From: Apodospora peruviana
Lineage: Eukaryota; Ascomycota; Sordariomycetes; Sordariales; Lasiosphaeriaceae
Assembly (NCBI GenBank): GCA_033439685.1
Contig: JAUEDM010000001.1
Coordinates: 3,038,001 to 3,102,000 of the forward strand
Length of the DNA: 64,000 nucleotides
Direction: 5' to 3'
Part shown: positions 24,971 to 36,254 of the stretch, piece by piece
How positions within the stretch are numbered: position 1 is the stretch's first letter
Layout of the letters: every line of letters begins with the position of its first letter
Notes under the pieces: model-generated
Databases searched by the model: none
The model's input: the letters and a program-made list of their open reading frames with translations, nothing else
What the model was told of the DNA's origin: nothing
Position numbers and translations under genes: made by a program

Positions 24971-27900
24971 ATGGGCGGCGCGAATCGTATCCAGAAGCAA
25001 CCACAGGCCGACTACCCGATCCGGGCACCGAAACCTGTTGGCCAACTAATCACCAACATTTACAAGGACCGCATCAACCAGTTCTATGCCGGCGGACAAT
25101 GGGAGCACAACAATCTCCGTGCCATGATGAACGAGGGCGTTGCTTCCGGCGAGCCCCATGTTCAGCTTTCGGTCTGGGACGCCCCGGACCTGACACGTCC
25201 AACCTTTGAGGATGCAGTGTCCCACGAGTTCAAGAAGACGTCGGTCGGTGCGTCGTTCGGACCTTCCTGGTCAACACACTGGTTCAAAGTTGTGTTGAAG
25301 GTCCCGGAGGACCTCGTCGACAAGAGGCTCTTGGAGCTCCACTGGGACGCCAACAATGAGGGGTTGATCTGGTCGGAAGACGGCAAGCCGCTGCAGGGCT
25401 TGACGGGTGGCGGCGAGCGTATCGAATGGATTCTTCCAGAGTCCTTCCGTGATGGCAAGGAGCACACCATATATGTCGAGATGGCCTGCAACGGCATGTT
25501 TGGTAACGCTGGCGGAGACTTGATCCAGCCACCCGATCCGAACAGATACTTCCAGCTGGGTACGGCTGACATTGTGGCCGTCAACCCCGACGCCCGGCAG
25601 CTGTATATCGACATCTGGATTATTGGAGATGCGGCCAGGGAGTTTCCTCAAGACTCTTGGGAGCAGCACAAGGCACTTAAGGTCTGCAATGAGATCATCA
25701 ACACATTTGAGCTTGGAAACAAGAACTCTCTCAATGCATGCCGCAAGATTGCCGAGCAGTACATTGGACCCAACGTCAACTCGGCCAAGGTATACGATAG
25801 TGACAAAGATCCGGTCGTCTTTGGAATCGGTCACTGCCACATTGACAGCTGCTGGCTTTGGCCATTTGCAGAGACTAAACGCAAGGTTGCCAGGTCTTGG
25901 TCGAACCAGTGTGACCTGATGGAGCGCTATCCCGAGTTGAACTTCGCCTGCTCCCAGGCCCAACAATACAAATGGTTGAAGGAGCTGTACCCAAGCGTCT
26001 TCGAGCGTGTCAAGACGAAGGTTAAAGAAGGCCGATTCCACCCCATTGGAGGAAGCTGGGTCGAACACGACACGAACCTGCCCAGTGGCGAGTCACTTGT
26101 CCGACAGTTTTTGTACGGCCAGCGCTTTTTCGAAAGCAATTTTGGTAGTCGTTGCCAGACGTTCTGGCTACCCGACACATTCGGCTACTCGAGCCAGCTT
26201 CCCCAGCTGTGTCGTCTGGCGGGTATGACGCGGTTCCTTACCCAGAAGCTGAGCTGGAACAACATCAACAAATTCCCACACACTACCTTCAACTGGGTTG
26301 CCCTTGACGGTAGTCAGGTATTGTGCCACATGCCTCCGGCAGAGACATACACAGCTTCGGCTCACTTCGGTGACGTCAAGCGAAGCATGTCACAACACAA
26401 GTCTCTTGATCATGACGCCACTTCGCTGCTGGTGTTCGGCAAGGGTGATGGCGGTGGCGGGCCCACGTGGGAACATCTCGAAAAGCTCCGTCGGTGCCGT
26501 GGTATCAGTGACACCGTTGGTCTCTTGCCGCGTGTGCATATGGGAAGCTCAGTCGACGATTTCTTCGATAACCTCGAACGTAAAGCTGATTCCTTCGTGA
26601 CGTGGTATGGCGAGCTGTACTTCGAGCTTCACCGGGGAACATACACAACCCAGAGCAACAACAAGTACAATAACCGCAAGGCTGAGATTTTGCTACGCGA
26701 CCTCGAGCTGCTCGCCACGCTCGCTTCCATAAAAGACAAGTCTTACAGTTACCCAAAGAAGGATCTTGACCACATGTGGGAGATTGTTCTGCTCTGCCAG
26801 TTCCACGACTGTCTTCCGGGGAGCTCGATCGAAATGTGCTATGACGATTCTGATGAGGTGGGTTACTTGTTGTGTTTGAGTTCTTGTAGTGCGTGTGTAC
26901 ACTAACCATCCTTTCAGCTCTACGCGGATGTTTTCAAGACTGCTGCGGGCATTTTCAAGGACATTTCAAAAGCGTTTGGTGTCTCTGAGGCCGAAACTGC
27001 CACCATGCAGAATGGTGTAGCTCTGAACACCCTGTCATGGCCCCGCAAGGAACTTATTGACATATCCGAGAATGGAGCTGCTGTGGCCTGTGGCACAGGG
27101 CCATTTTTGGATCTTCGGGAGTTCCAGACCTTTGAGGAAAGCCCCGCGGTAACGATCCGGAAACGATCCGACGGAGCCTATGTCCTAGAGAACAGCCAGC
27201 TCAGACTCGAAGTTCAAGGCGGGTCGATCACATCCCTCTTCGACAAGTCTAAAAACCGCGAGGTCATCCCCAAGGGGCAGAAGGCCAACCAATACGTCAT
27301 CTTTGATGACAAGCCTCTCTACTGGCAAGCATGGGACGTCGAGGTCTACCATCTCGACACGCGCCAAGAGCTACCGGGTGGAGAGACAAAGCTGCACGAG
27401 GAAAAGAAGCACCGTGTAAGCGTTGTCACGACAACCAAGATCAGCGATAAGAGCTCCATCGAAACCGTCATCAGCCTCTCTGCTGCCTTGGATGGCGAGC
27501 AATCTTACGTGGAAGTCTCGAGCAAGGTGGAATGGCATGAGACGATGAGGTTCCTCAAAGTCGAGTTTCCTGTCGACGTGCGCAATACGGAAGCGAACTA
27601 CGAATGTCAGTTCGGCTACGTTAAGCGGCCGACCCACTACAACACGAGTTGGGACATGGCTAAGTTTGAGGTTTGCTGCCACAAATACGCTGATCTCTCG
27701 GAGAATGGCTATGGCGTGTCCATCCTGAATGACAGCAAGTACGGCTTTGCCACGGTCGGGTCGTGCATGCGACTCTCGCTGCTGCGCAGCCCCAAAGCAC
27801 CCGACGCGCACGCCGATATGGGTACTCACCATATTCGCTGGGCCATCTTGCCGCACAGCGGCGGGTTGGGGGCGACAACCGTGCGGAAGGCGTACGAGTT

Positions 27901-28285
27901 CAATAACCCGATCAAACTTTTGTCTACTTCTGCCGAGACTTTGGCTGCTGCTGTCTCCGGTGTGTGCTATAACGAGTCCCCGGTGCGCCTGACGGCGGAC
28001 TCGGATCCCTCGCTTATTCTGGATACGATCAAGCGCGGAGAGGACGACGAAGACGTCTCGCGCGGCGAACTGCCCAAGAAGAAGGGCCGCAGCGTAATAC
28101 TGCGTATCTATGATAGCTTGGGCGGGAGAGCACGCGGAACTGTGGCGACGACATGGGATGTTGCCAAGGTCAGTAAGACGAATCTGCTCGAGGACGAGCT
28201 CGAAGAGGTGGTTTTCAAGGATGGCAAGTATGCTGTGGATTTGTCAGCCTTCGAGGTGGCCACTTATAAGTTGCAATTGGCTTGA
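24971..28285 (+). CDS. AMS1: GH38 alpha-mannosidase, vacuolar Ams1 type
   Basis: Predicted 1084-residue class II alpha-mannosidase that hydrolyses terminal alpha-mannose from free oligosaccharides. Yeast Ams1 has nearly the same length and reaches the vacuole by the Cvt/autophagy route. Exons are 24971-26857 and 26918-28285, with one 60-bp intron. The N-terminal DUF/Ams1-like domain precedes the GH38 catalytic domain with zinc-ligand motif HCHID (288-292) and the nucleophile region WLPDTFGYSSQLP (Asp about 402). The motif CQFHDCLPGSSI comes just before the intron, and the C-terminal beta domains end TYKLQLA. No signal peptide is visible, consistent with cytosol-to-vacuole import. Start ATG 24971 matches the family start with MGG. 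Confidence 0.95.
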
Positions 28286-28834
28286 AAAGTTTTGGCGTAT
28301 CATGGATTGTATTGGATGTGGAATATGTTTGAGCCGCTTCATGATTGCTTTACTTCTGGGCTCGGGTTTCGAGGGTTTTTGGGGGGTCTTGTGGCACATG
28401 AATAACTTTTGCAGGCACACAAATATAACAGACAACAGACAGAGCAAACAGGGCTCGCAAGGACGGATATCTTGGGCACAGTAGTTTTGAAATCGGGTTC
28501 TGTTTACTACTTTATCCCGGGCAGCGGGGAATGTAGCAAGGGGCATTCAACTTTTCAAAGCACTCTTCAGGGACTGATGGGCAACAGCGAGATAAGTATT
28601 GATGAATCAGTGCCACCTTTGGGATCTGATTAAAATAAACTCGACTGTCTGAAACAAAATATCATGCGTTGATCTGTTCAGTTATATACCAACAGATCCA
28701 CGTCCAGTTTGAATACTGCAACGAAAAGCGCGAGCGCAATGACCACACGCGTATAGAGATATATACGTTTACACAGCCGCAATGATAAATAAAATAAAAC
28801 CGAAGCAGCACCAGAAGCAGCACCAAAACCTCGA
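28286..28834. other. convergent 3' spacer, Ams1/Nop14
   Basis: This 549-bp A/T-richer spacer between two stop codons is probably 3' UTRs. An AATAAAATAAAA stretch near 28787-28798 may hold a poly(A) signal for either strand. No gene was seen. Confidence 0.55.
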
Positions 28835-31619
28835 TTACCTCCTTGCGTTCTCCCTCTTCTTCTTGCGCTGCTCCTTCTCCCTTGCGTACTGGTTCGCCGC
28901 GTGGCCCTCTTCGCCCTGGATCTCCGCGACAAGACGCTTGTACTTCTTCTCGTAAGCCGCGTCCTTCTCCTTCTTGACGCGCAGGTTCTCGCGCGCCATG
29001 AAGGCGGCATCCTTGCGCAGCTCGCGCATGGCGCCTTTGCGCTCCTTCTTGTGCTCGTTGCGGAGCTTGGCCATCTCGGCGCGCTCGCGGTCCGGGTCGT
29101 AGTGCTTGTTGGGGTCGAACGAGTCCTCGAACTTGGGGATGACCGACTTGATGGCTAACGGCTTGTGGTGGTGCAGCTCCAAGGGGCGGCGCGAGATGTG
29201 CGCGAGCTGCAGGAGCCGCGAGAGAGCTGTTGCGGTGTCCGCCAGCTTTGACAGCAGGGCGGCCGGCAGGTGCGATTTGGACGTCGTCGTCAGGTGCTGG
29301 ACGGCGCGGACGGCGGGTTGGAATGTCTCGTAGAACGCAGGCATGGTGTGCCACGTCTCGGCGGCGGTCTTGAGGACGGTGGCGGCGGTGCTGATGAGGG
29401 CGACTTTGAGCGAATCCTCGTCCTCGGGACTTAGTGAGCGCCCTGGCTGGCAGTCTGGGCAATTGAGCTTTCGTAAAGTCGTCTTGTTGGCACCCTTGAC
29501 CCGGACGCCTGCGGGCGGTTCGTGTAAGGGGACGAGGCCAATTGCTTCTTTGGGCTTCTCGTGGGCAAGTGAGCAAAGCGTGTTCAGGGAGAAGTTCATC
29601 AACTCAGGTACGTAGCGTTTCGATAACTGTTGGTATTGAAGTGCGAGGATAGAGAGATATGTGCCCATTGCGTAGTCGGCCAGCTCTTTCGGTATTTTTT
29701 GGCCGAGAAAACGGCCTATGGCGAGCATAGCTGGCGTAACCACTTGATGAAAGTGGTCTGACGTGGGAAACGCTGTCCCAACCGCTGTCAGGAGAATCAG
29801 ATCGCCCACTGTAAGAGCCAGGGGGCGTTCCCGCTCCATCTCCTCAATATGCGCCCGATATCCTTTGGACACCTCAATAGGAAAGGTCTTGGCCAAGGAG
29901 TGAATGTGCCGACACAAGGCTTCCAGAGTTGGGAACCAGTGTGGTTCAAACCGGTCGCCTAGGAATGCGACATGTTGGATAAGCGCTTGTGAGAAGTTCC
30001 CGAGTCTCTCCTTATTCCGGCTATCCAGCTTAGGATGATAAACGGCTCTGATCCGTTGGACGGCGACTGGTAACTTGGTCATATCGATGCCTTGGAAAAC
30101 TCTTATCATGTCGACATGAGTCTCGGGACAGTCAAATGTGTAAGGGATTCCATCTTTATCGTCTCCCGAGCTGGGATTCGCTTGGAAAACTCGGTTCTTC
30201 GATTCGACTTCTGACAAAAGTCCCTTGGTGAACTCATCATCTTCGGGGTCTGAATCGTCCTCGTATTCCTCCATATCGTCATCCTCGTCAAACTCCAACT
30301 CGGAGCCACTCGCAACAAGGTCGTCATCGATCTCGAAATCGTCTTCATCATCAAATCCAAGCTCAGTCGCGGTAGGTCGTAACCTAATTCCCTTTCCAAG
30401 GCCAAACTCATCGACGTCTGTCGCATCCAGTATCTCAACATCCGGTCCTGCCGTATCAGCCTTCCCTCTCTTGGGTTTTTCTTCCTCTTCATCTTCGCTA
30501 ACGTCCTCTCCACGCATGCGCCGGAGCCGCTTCTCCTCAAGCTCCTTGAGACGTTTAGATGCTTCTTCTGCCTTCTCTTCCTCGGTCTTCGTCCTCTCCG
30601 TAGGTGCCGCCCGCTTATCCATGGCAAGCTTCTTCACGCGAACATCGTAATCCTTGTCAAGGGTAACCTTGTCGACTCCAGCAATGATAACTGGGGATTC
30701 TGCGCCCTTCGCTTCTGGTTTTTTCCTGCTGAAAAGCAAATCCTGAAGTTCTGGTAATTCCTGATCGAGCTCCATTCTGAGGTCATTATCATCCTCTTTG
30801 GCAGCTTGCCGTTCCTGTCAAGGTGTTAGCACATAATGATCTTGATAGAAGCCAGTCGCTTTGGCAGCCTACATATTTGTGAAGCTTTGACTTTGCAATA
30901 ATCTCCTCGTATATATCCTTTTTGGACTTCTTCCTATCCGGTTGCTCGTCTTCTGGAGGCCCTTCGCCGGCATCGGTTAAACGTAAACGCTTCAGTCTTT
31001 TTCTGTCAGGGTGCATCCCATCATCCTCTGACTCCTCGCCAGAGGGTAAGTCCTCGTCGTCAAAGTCGTCTTTCAGGGCCGCATTTTGGTCGAAGGTCAG
31101 GGCCTTGCCGCCGTGGGTAAGGCCCTCGATCGGCTCGTCATCGTCGTCCTCCAAGTCGAAGATGCCGCTCTTCTTGTGGCTCCGCTGTTGCTCTCGGGCA
31201 AATCGCTCCATCATCTTATCTTCGAGTGTCATGGTGGGATCACTCTCACCAAAGCGCCTATCCACGATGCCGCCGACCTTGTTGCGACGCTGCATCTCGA
31301 CCAGCAGGGTTTCCCGGCGCCTCTGTTCACCGACAGACTTGGCCAGCCCGGGGCGGCCATTGATGCCCTTGGCCGCATTGCCGGTGAGAGGCCTATTTGT
31401 GGTGACTTCGAACTTGGGACCGCGCGCATTTGTCTTGAACTGAAAGGGATTGAACTGCTCTCTGATGCTCTCGAGCGCCTCGGAGCGCTGGAGTCGTTTG
31501 TCGCTGTTTGCCTTCTGGTCCTGCGCATTCTTGCGCCTCTGCTTCTTGGATTGCTGAGGGCCAATTATTCCCTGATCTTTCAGGGAGGCCTTTAGCCTCT
31601 TTAACTGAGATCCAGGCAT
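28835..31619 (-). CDS. NOP14: nucleolar protein Nop14, small-subunit processome
   Basis: Predicted 908-residue nucleolar factor needed for 18S rRNA maturation and 40S assembly. Exons are 31619-30873 and 30814-28835, with one 58-bp intron placed in the conserved KLHKYERQAAKE block. The N-terminus MPGSQLKRLKASLKDQGI, the motif FNPFQFKTN, several Lys/Glu and Asp/Glu tracts (typical of Nop14), the helical middle and the basic KKRENARR tail all fit the family. An in-frame ATG further upstream in the same open frame would add 22 residues, but MPGSQLK is the conserved start. It diverges from the gene at 32021 across 401 bp. Confidence 0.93.
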
Positions 31620-32020
31620 TTTTGCGGGTTTTTGAATCGAAGGATGTCGTGAGGATTGATCCGCTATCCGCTGGTTCGACAAGTCCGTTTCCGTTATCCT
31701 CAGAAATTTTGGCGGGTGTTATCTTATCGGGTTGCCCCACAACTGTACACAGCACACGCGTGGTGGTGAGGAAATTATTGGCGGTAAGAAGCGGCATAAT
31801 TGGGTTTTAGCTTCCCGGACATCCAGCATGGTGCTGCTAGCCTCGGAAATTGCAGGGGCAGCTCCAGCTATTTGGACTTTGCAGGTGGACCCAGCCTTTC
31901 CATCCCACATCTCAAATGATTTCATTCACCACTTGAGCTTCCGCGCCAATTACCACCATCACCATCTTCGAAAACATGTGATTCCAATAAATTTGGCATT
32001 ATCGGCAGCACGCATCCATA
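31620..32020. promoter_or_regulatory. divergent promoter region, Nop14 and 32021 gene
   Basis: A 401-bp spacer between divergent start codons must contain both core promoters. No PAC or RRPE-like ribosome-biogenesis element could be identified with confidence. Confidence 0.45.
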
Positions 32021-33061
32021 ATGGCGTTGTTTGGTTCGCTTGTCCACGATAACCGGTCCATTCTGGCGCCTGTAGGCGTCGTCGGCGTCGGCGTGATAGC
32101 TCTTTTCGTGCTTGGACGTACTACACTCCGAGTCTGGCGGGATGAGGCCGAAATCAAACCCGCCCAGCCGAAGACGCAGTACATCACCCAGGAGACCGAG
32201 GACTCCCTTCAGCTGGGCACTTTGGATACACTTTTAAACCACTACAACTTCCAGATCCGGGAAACAACTGCGAAGATAATTTGCGATCGGGCCGCCAACG
32301 ACCCTTCAACCCTGGAGGTGTTGCTATGGGGAATCACCCGTCCCGACTACGATGAGCGCATGATGAACCTCCGTGCTCTTGCCATGATCACCGACCAAAG
32401 TCAGTTAACCAATCTCCGTCGTAGAGAGTCACTCGGTGCAGTCCGCTAACAGCACGACATAGACACTCTTAAACATCTGCACAGGTATAAGGCGTACACT
32501 GCTCTGGTGAGGTCGTTGGAACTTTCACTCGATCCTGACCAGCAGCCGCTGGATGATCCCAACTTCGATGAGTACCCTCTGCGGGACATGTCGGAGAAGT
32601 TGTGTCTCATGTTTATCAGCCAGCTGATCGGCCACTACAAGCCCGACAAGCTGATCAAGGCTAAATTTGTTGAGAGGTGGTTAGCCAAACAAAACTGGGG
32701 CCCCAAAGAGTCGCAATTAGACAATTTTGTCATGTATCGTCATCTTAAAAGTAACCGCATCACCGATATTGTGCAAATCATTCGGGAAACTCCCTTGGGC
32801 CAGGAGGCATTGATCGCAGCTGGACTGGAGCTCAGGGACCATCACCGCAGGCTGTCCACCATTGACAAGGATATGGAAGACGCAACAGAGAGATATAGTC
32901 TCCTGGTGTCACTTCAGGTCGGTAGGGCCAGATCTGTGGAACAGAGCGCCGAAGAACAGCGTCTGAGGCATCGTCACAGGGAGGCGATGGTGCTGAACGA
33001 TGGAACTCGTCCTTTCAATAGCGACGATATCATCCAACGAGACCTCGGGTCGCCACCTTAG
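32021..33061 (+). CDS. N-terminally membrane-anchored helical-repeat-like protein
   Basis: Predicted 325-residue protein. Exons are 32021-32399 and 32463-33061; the 63-bp intron has a GCTAAC branch-like site. An N-terminal hydrophobic segment (PVGVVGVGVIALFVLG, about residues 17-32) looks like a single membrane anchor. The rest is helical, with a block LDTLLNHYNFQIRETTAKIICDRA and then RPDYDERMMNLRALAMI reminiscent of armadillo-type repeats, and a basic C-terminus. I recognise it as a conserved ascomycete protein but cannot name a function with confidence. The splice was chosen because it restores DQNTLKHLHRYKAY in frame. Confidence 0.75.
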
Positions 33062-36000
33062 GCAGGCAGTGCTATCCTTGGGATAGGGAGCGTACTAGCA
33101 CACATCTATTCCTTGGATCAACTATCACGCCGATACCGGTACATCTCCCGGAAGCAGTTGAGCACGCATCATTCCTATCATAAGCATGGTCATTGCGCAT
33201 CGAACTATCTATCTAGGAATATATCCCGAGGCCAAAGGGATGGCCCTCCAGGCTCTTGTGTCAGTGCCGCCTTGGAAGTAATAACCTTCAAGCGAATTAT
33301 GGACAGGGCTTGGCTCCATACGGGAGCACAAGGCAGTATACGAACGCGAAGGAATGCGAACCGATGGGGATGACCCCGGGAGGTGGCATGCGGTTCCTTG
33401 CAGCAGCCGAACAGCCTAGGGTGTGTGCGCCGGGACGGGAGGATCGAGGGAGCTGTTTTAAGCTTCTGGAAATCTGCTGAACCGCGGGTCCTCTGCAGTG
33501 GACCGCTGCAGCGAAGTGCGTCAGCGATGTGTTTTTGGTGATACATGCCTTAGATATGCACTTGAAAAAATGACACGATTTTCACTGGTGCACAAGTTAC
33601 CGACTCACCATGTTAGAGCGAACTTGTCTACCTGACGGCACCCGACGTTTCTGGTCAGAAGGCGTTTGAGCACTGACAAGTAAGCCTTACGGAGCTGTTC
33701 TTGTCTAAAGACGGCCTTTTTAAAATATTGGAGGCCACGTGGGGATGGAAATCCGGTGGCGGGAAGGCAGCAAATAGGTAGGTAGGTAGGTAGGCAGTTC
33801 GTCCGAACATGAAGAGAAGATATTGCTACTTTGCCAATCCGGGTATACTGAACAGCTCGTTGTAAAGGCGGTTCATGTAGGGGAGGGCAATAAGCCGAGT
33901 GATAAGAGATGAATTATCCAGGTCTCCAGGAGTTGGATGTTAACGAGAGGTGGATATCAAAAGGCACGGCACGTGGATAGTTTCCGTTTATCAATTCTTC
34001 TTTCAGCTTTTGAGTTTACCCATCTTTACAAAGGTGACTGGGCGGGAAAGGCTCGCTTCGTCTACATTTCGGTATGGCGGCTCACTGGTCAAGATCAAGA
34101 TCTTCCACGGTCTTTCCTTTGCTGATGTGGGCCCAAGGATGCAATTTGTTCATCGTTTTGATATCCGGAAACATGTTTCCGTCTTGTTAAACATCCCATG
34201 GTTCCATATGTAGATACTGCTTGAATGATAGGCTGAATTGGTTTTTTTTCGATTAGAACCGAAAGACATCTCGTTGACCTTTGACACGGAACATGGCGGC
34301 TGTAGCCGCCGGACGATATTCCGAACAGACCGTCTATTTACTTATTTCCCAATCAAGCAGCTGGCTTGGCGTGGAATGTTGGCGGTCTGCGGGGAGGAGC
34401 TAAACTAGGCTCAGCCCAACCAAACAACTGGCGGATCTGGGATGGAGCTAGGTTGCTGGCAGCTGTGCTAGCGCGCCTGTCAGGGACCGCGTGGGGTGGC
34501 GTCGAACGCAACGTGGTCAGCGATCCCCCTATGCAGCTGTAATCACAATGCGTTGCGAGAGATGACTTGGCTTCCCAGCACCAGTTATTAACAGCTGAAG
34601 GCGAACCTGGAAAGAAAGACGTTGCCATCGCCCAAACTCATACCTGATGGGTTAACTGGTCTCCTAATGACGGGAAGTCTGGGGGACGGATAATTACTCC
34701 GCAAAAATAAGCAAAGAGAGAGCCGTTCATTATCGGCGAGGGTTGAAAATGTGGGGGAACCCTAGACAATAACGGGCACACTAAGAGAGCTTAGCACAGG
34801 TAGATCTCGAAAGCCGAGATGCCTGTCAAGCAATTTGGGCGATGAACCATGAGGAAAAGTCCGAATCTCACGTTTGAGACGGTGAAGTAGCTTGAACGAT
34901 TATTTCTGTCTAGTTGTCGCGGAATGAAAACTTGACATTGGTTCAGCTTTTTGTGTCTGACTCGACTTGAAAGGCCGTCGTTTGTTTACGTTTGTCAGAC
35001 GTCATCTGTTTACATGTACGTTCCTCCACTCAAATCTCCCGAACGGCGGAGGTTCAGTGAGCGACGGCAGGAGATTGAAGGCAACCCATTTGTATTTGAG
35101 AATACCCACTCTCTTGCAGAGCGGTTAACCAGAAAGGCCAACCAGCGAGTGAGGACAGTTCGGGGACCACAGACTCGGAGACCACAGACCTCTTTGCGTG
35201 TTGGCACTTACGCAGAGCTAAGGTTGGATCGGATATCAATTGGGATTTCATCTGATGTTTGCAACCGCCACGGCGGGGTGGACCGAAAATAAAGAGACTT
35301 GACAGTTGGAAAGGACTGCTTTGCCAGTTTTGCCAACGTTGCCGGCGGAAAAGACGGTGTTTGCTCTTTCCCAAGGGACAGGGTTCTGGTTCATTGATAT
35401 TGCGCCGACGTTCCTGCGTCGTCGAATCTCGCTACCTCGAGTCCCTCCATCTTATTAACCCTCCCGTCGTCCACTGCCGGTGCCAGTACGAGTGCACGTC
35501 CACTGCATTCTTGAGCCACAGTCCCGTCTCAATCGATAACAGAACATCCCCATCCCTTCTTTAAACTTGTTCTTTCTTTGAGCTTCATCTCACGAAATCC
35601 CTCCCTTCGCCGATCACATTGATTCGCAATCCCTTCTTCGTCCTTTGTACTACGGAATACTAGACGCAGCGTATTTTGGCTCGACAGCCCCCGCTGCCCA
35701 ATTACGCCAGACATCCGCCTCATCCTAATTAAACATCCTAATGAGCTCCTGACCTGACCTGGAAGCTTCGGACCACCAGCATCAGCATCGGATTTATCAC
35801 AGACGTCTGCGAAACTCAGGCGGGCCACCGCGTGGTTGCATAATTAAACTTGTTTTTCCTAGCGCCCGATATCTGTCCCAGGAACATCCAAGCACCAGAA
35901 AAGAGTCGGCAGCCGAAGGTCTCGGACGGGTTGCCACTTGGTTACGGGATCCCAAAGCTGCAGCTTCTGTGCTTTGTTGTGGTGTGGAACCGATACAACA

Positions 36001-36254
36001 CCTGCGGTACCTGAACAAGGTGAAAAGGTGTGGTGTGGGCGGCCCGAAACAGAGGCCTTCTGGGTAAGTGTGTCCAAGGCACAAGGCACGGACGGGGGTT
36101 GTGGCTCCCTCAGCTTGTCCTTCCCCAGCGGTGCAGCGGTGAATGCAGCAGCACAACAGTGCACCTACGGGATCGACTTAGTGGGGTGTAAACAAGAAAT
36201 CTTAGCATTCTGGCGTTGGGATTGGTGCCACAGCACCAAATTTGCCCACTCAAG
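33062..36254. other. 3.2-kb intergenic region upstream of CAP-Gly gene
   Basis: No supported gene on either strand. A TAGG tetranucleotide run lies at 33775-33794. The final 700 bases are pyrimidine-rich and probably contain the promoter and leader of the CAP-Gly gene. Confidence 0.5.
33775..33794. repeat. five tandem TAGG units
   Basis: Five perfect TAGG units are visible directly. The motif resembles the dispersed TACCTAGGTA-type repeats elsewhere in the window. Confidence 0.85.

Noticed and set aside
25271..26068. 265-residue minus-strand open frame over Ams1
   Set aside because: Antisense shadow of the GH38 coding sequence.
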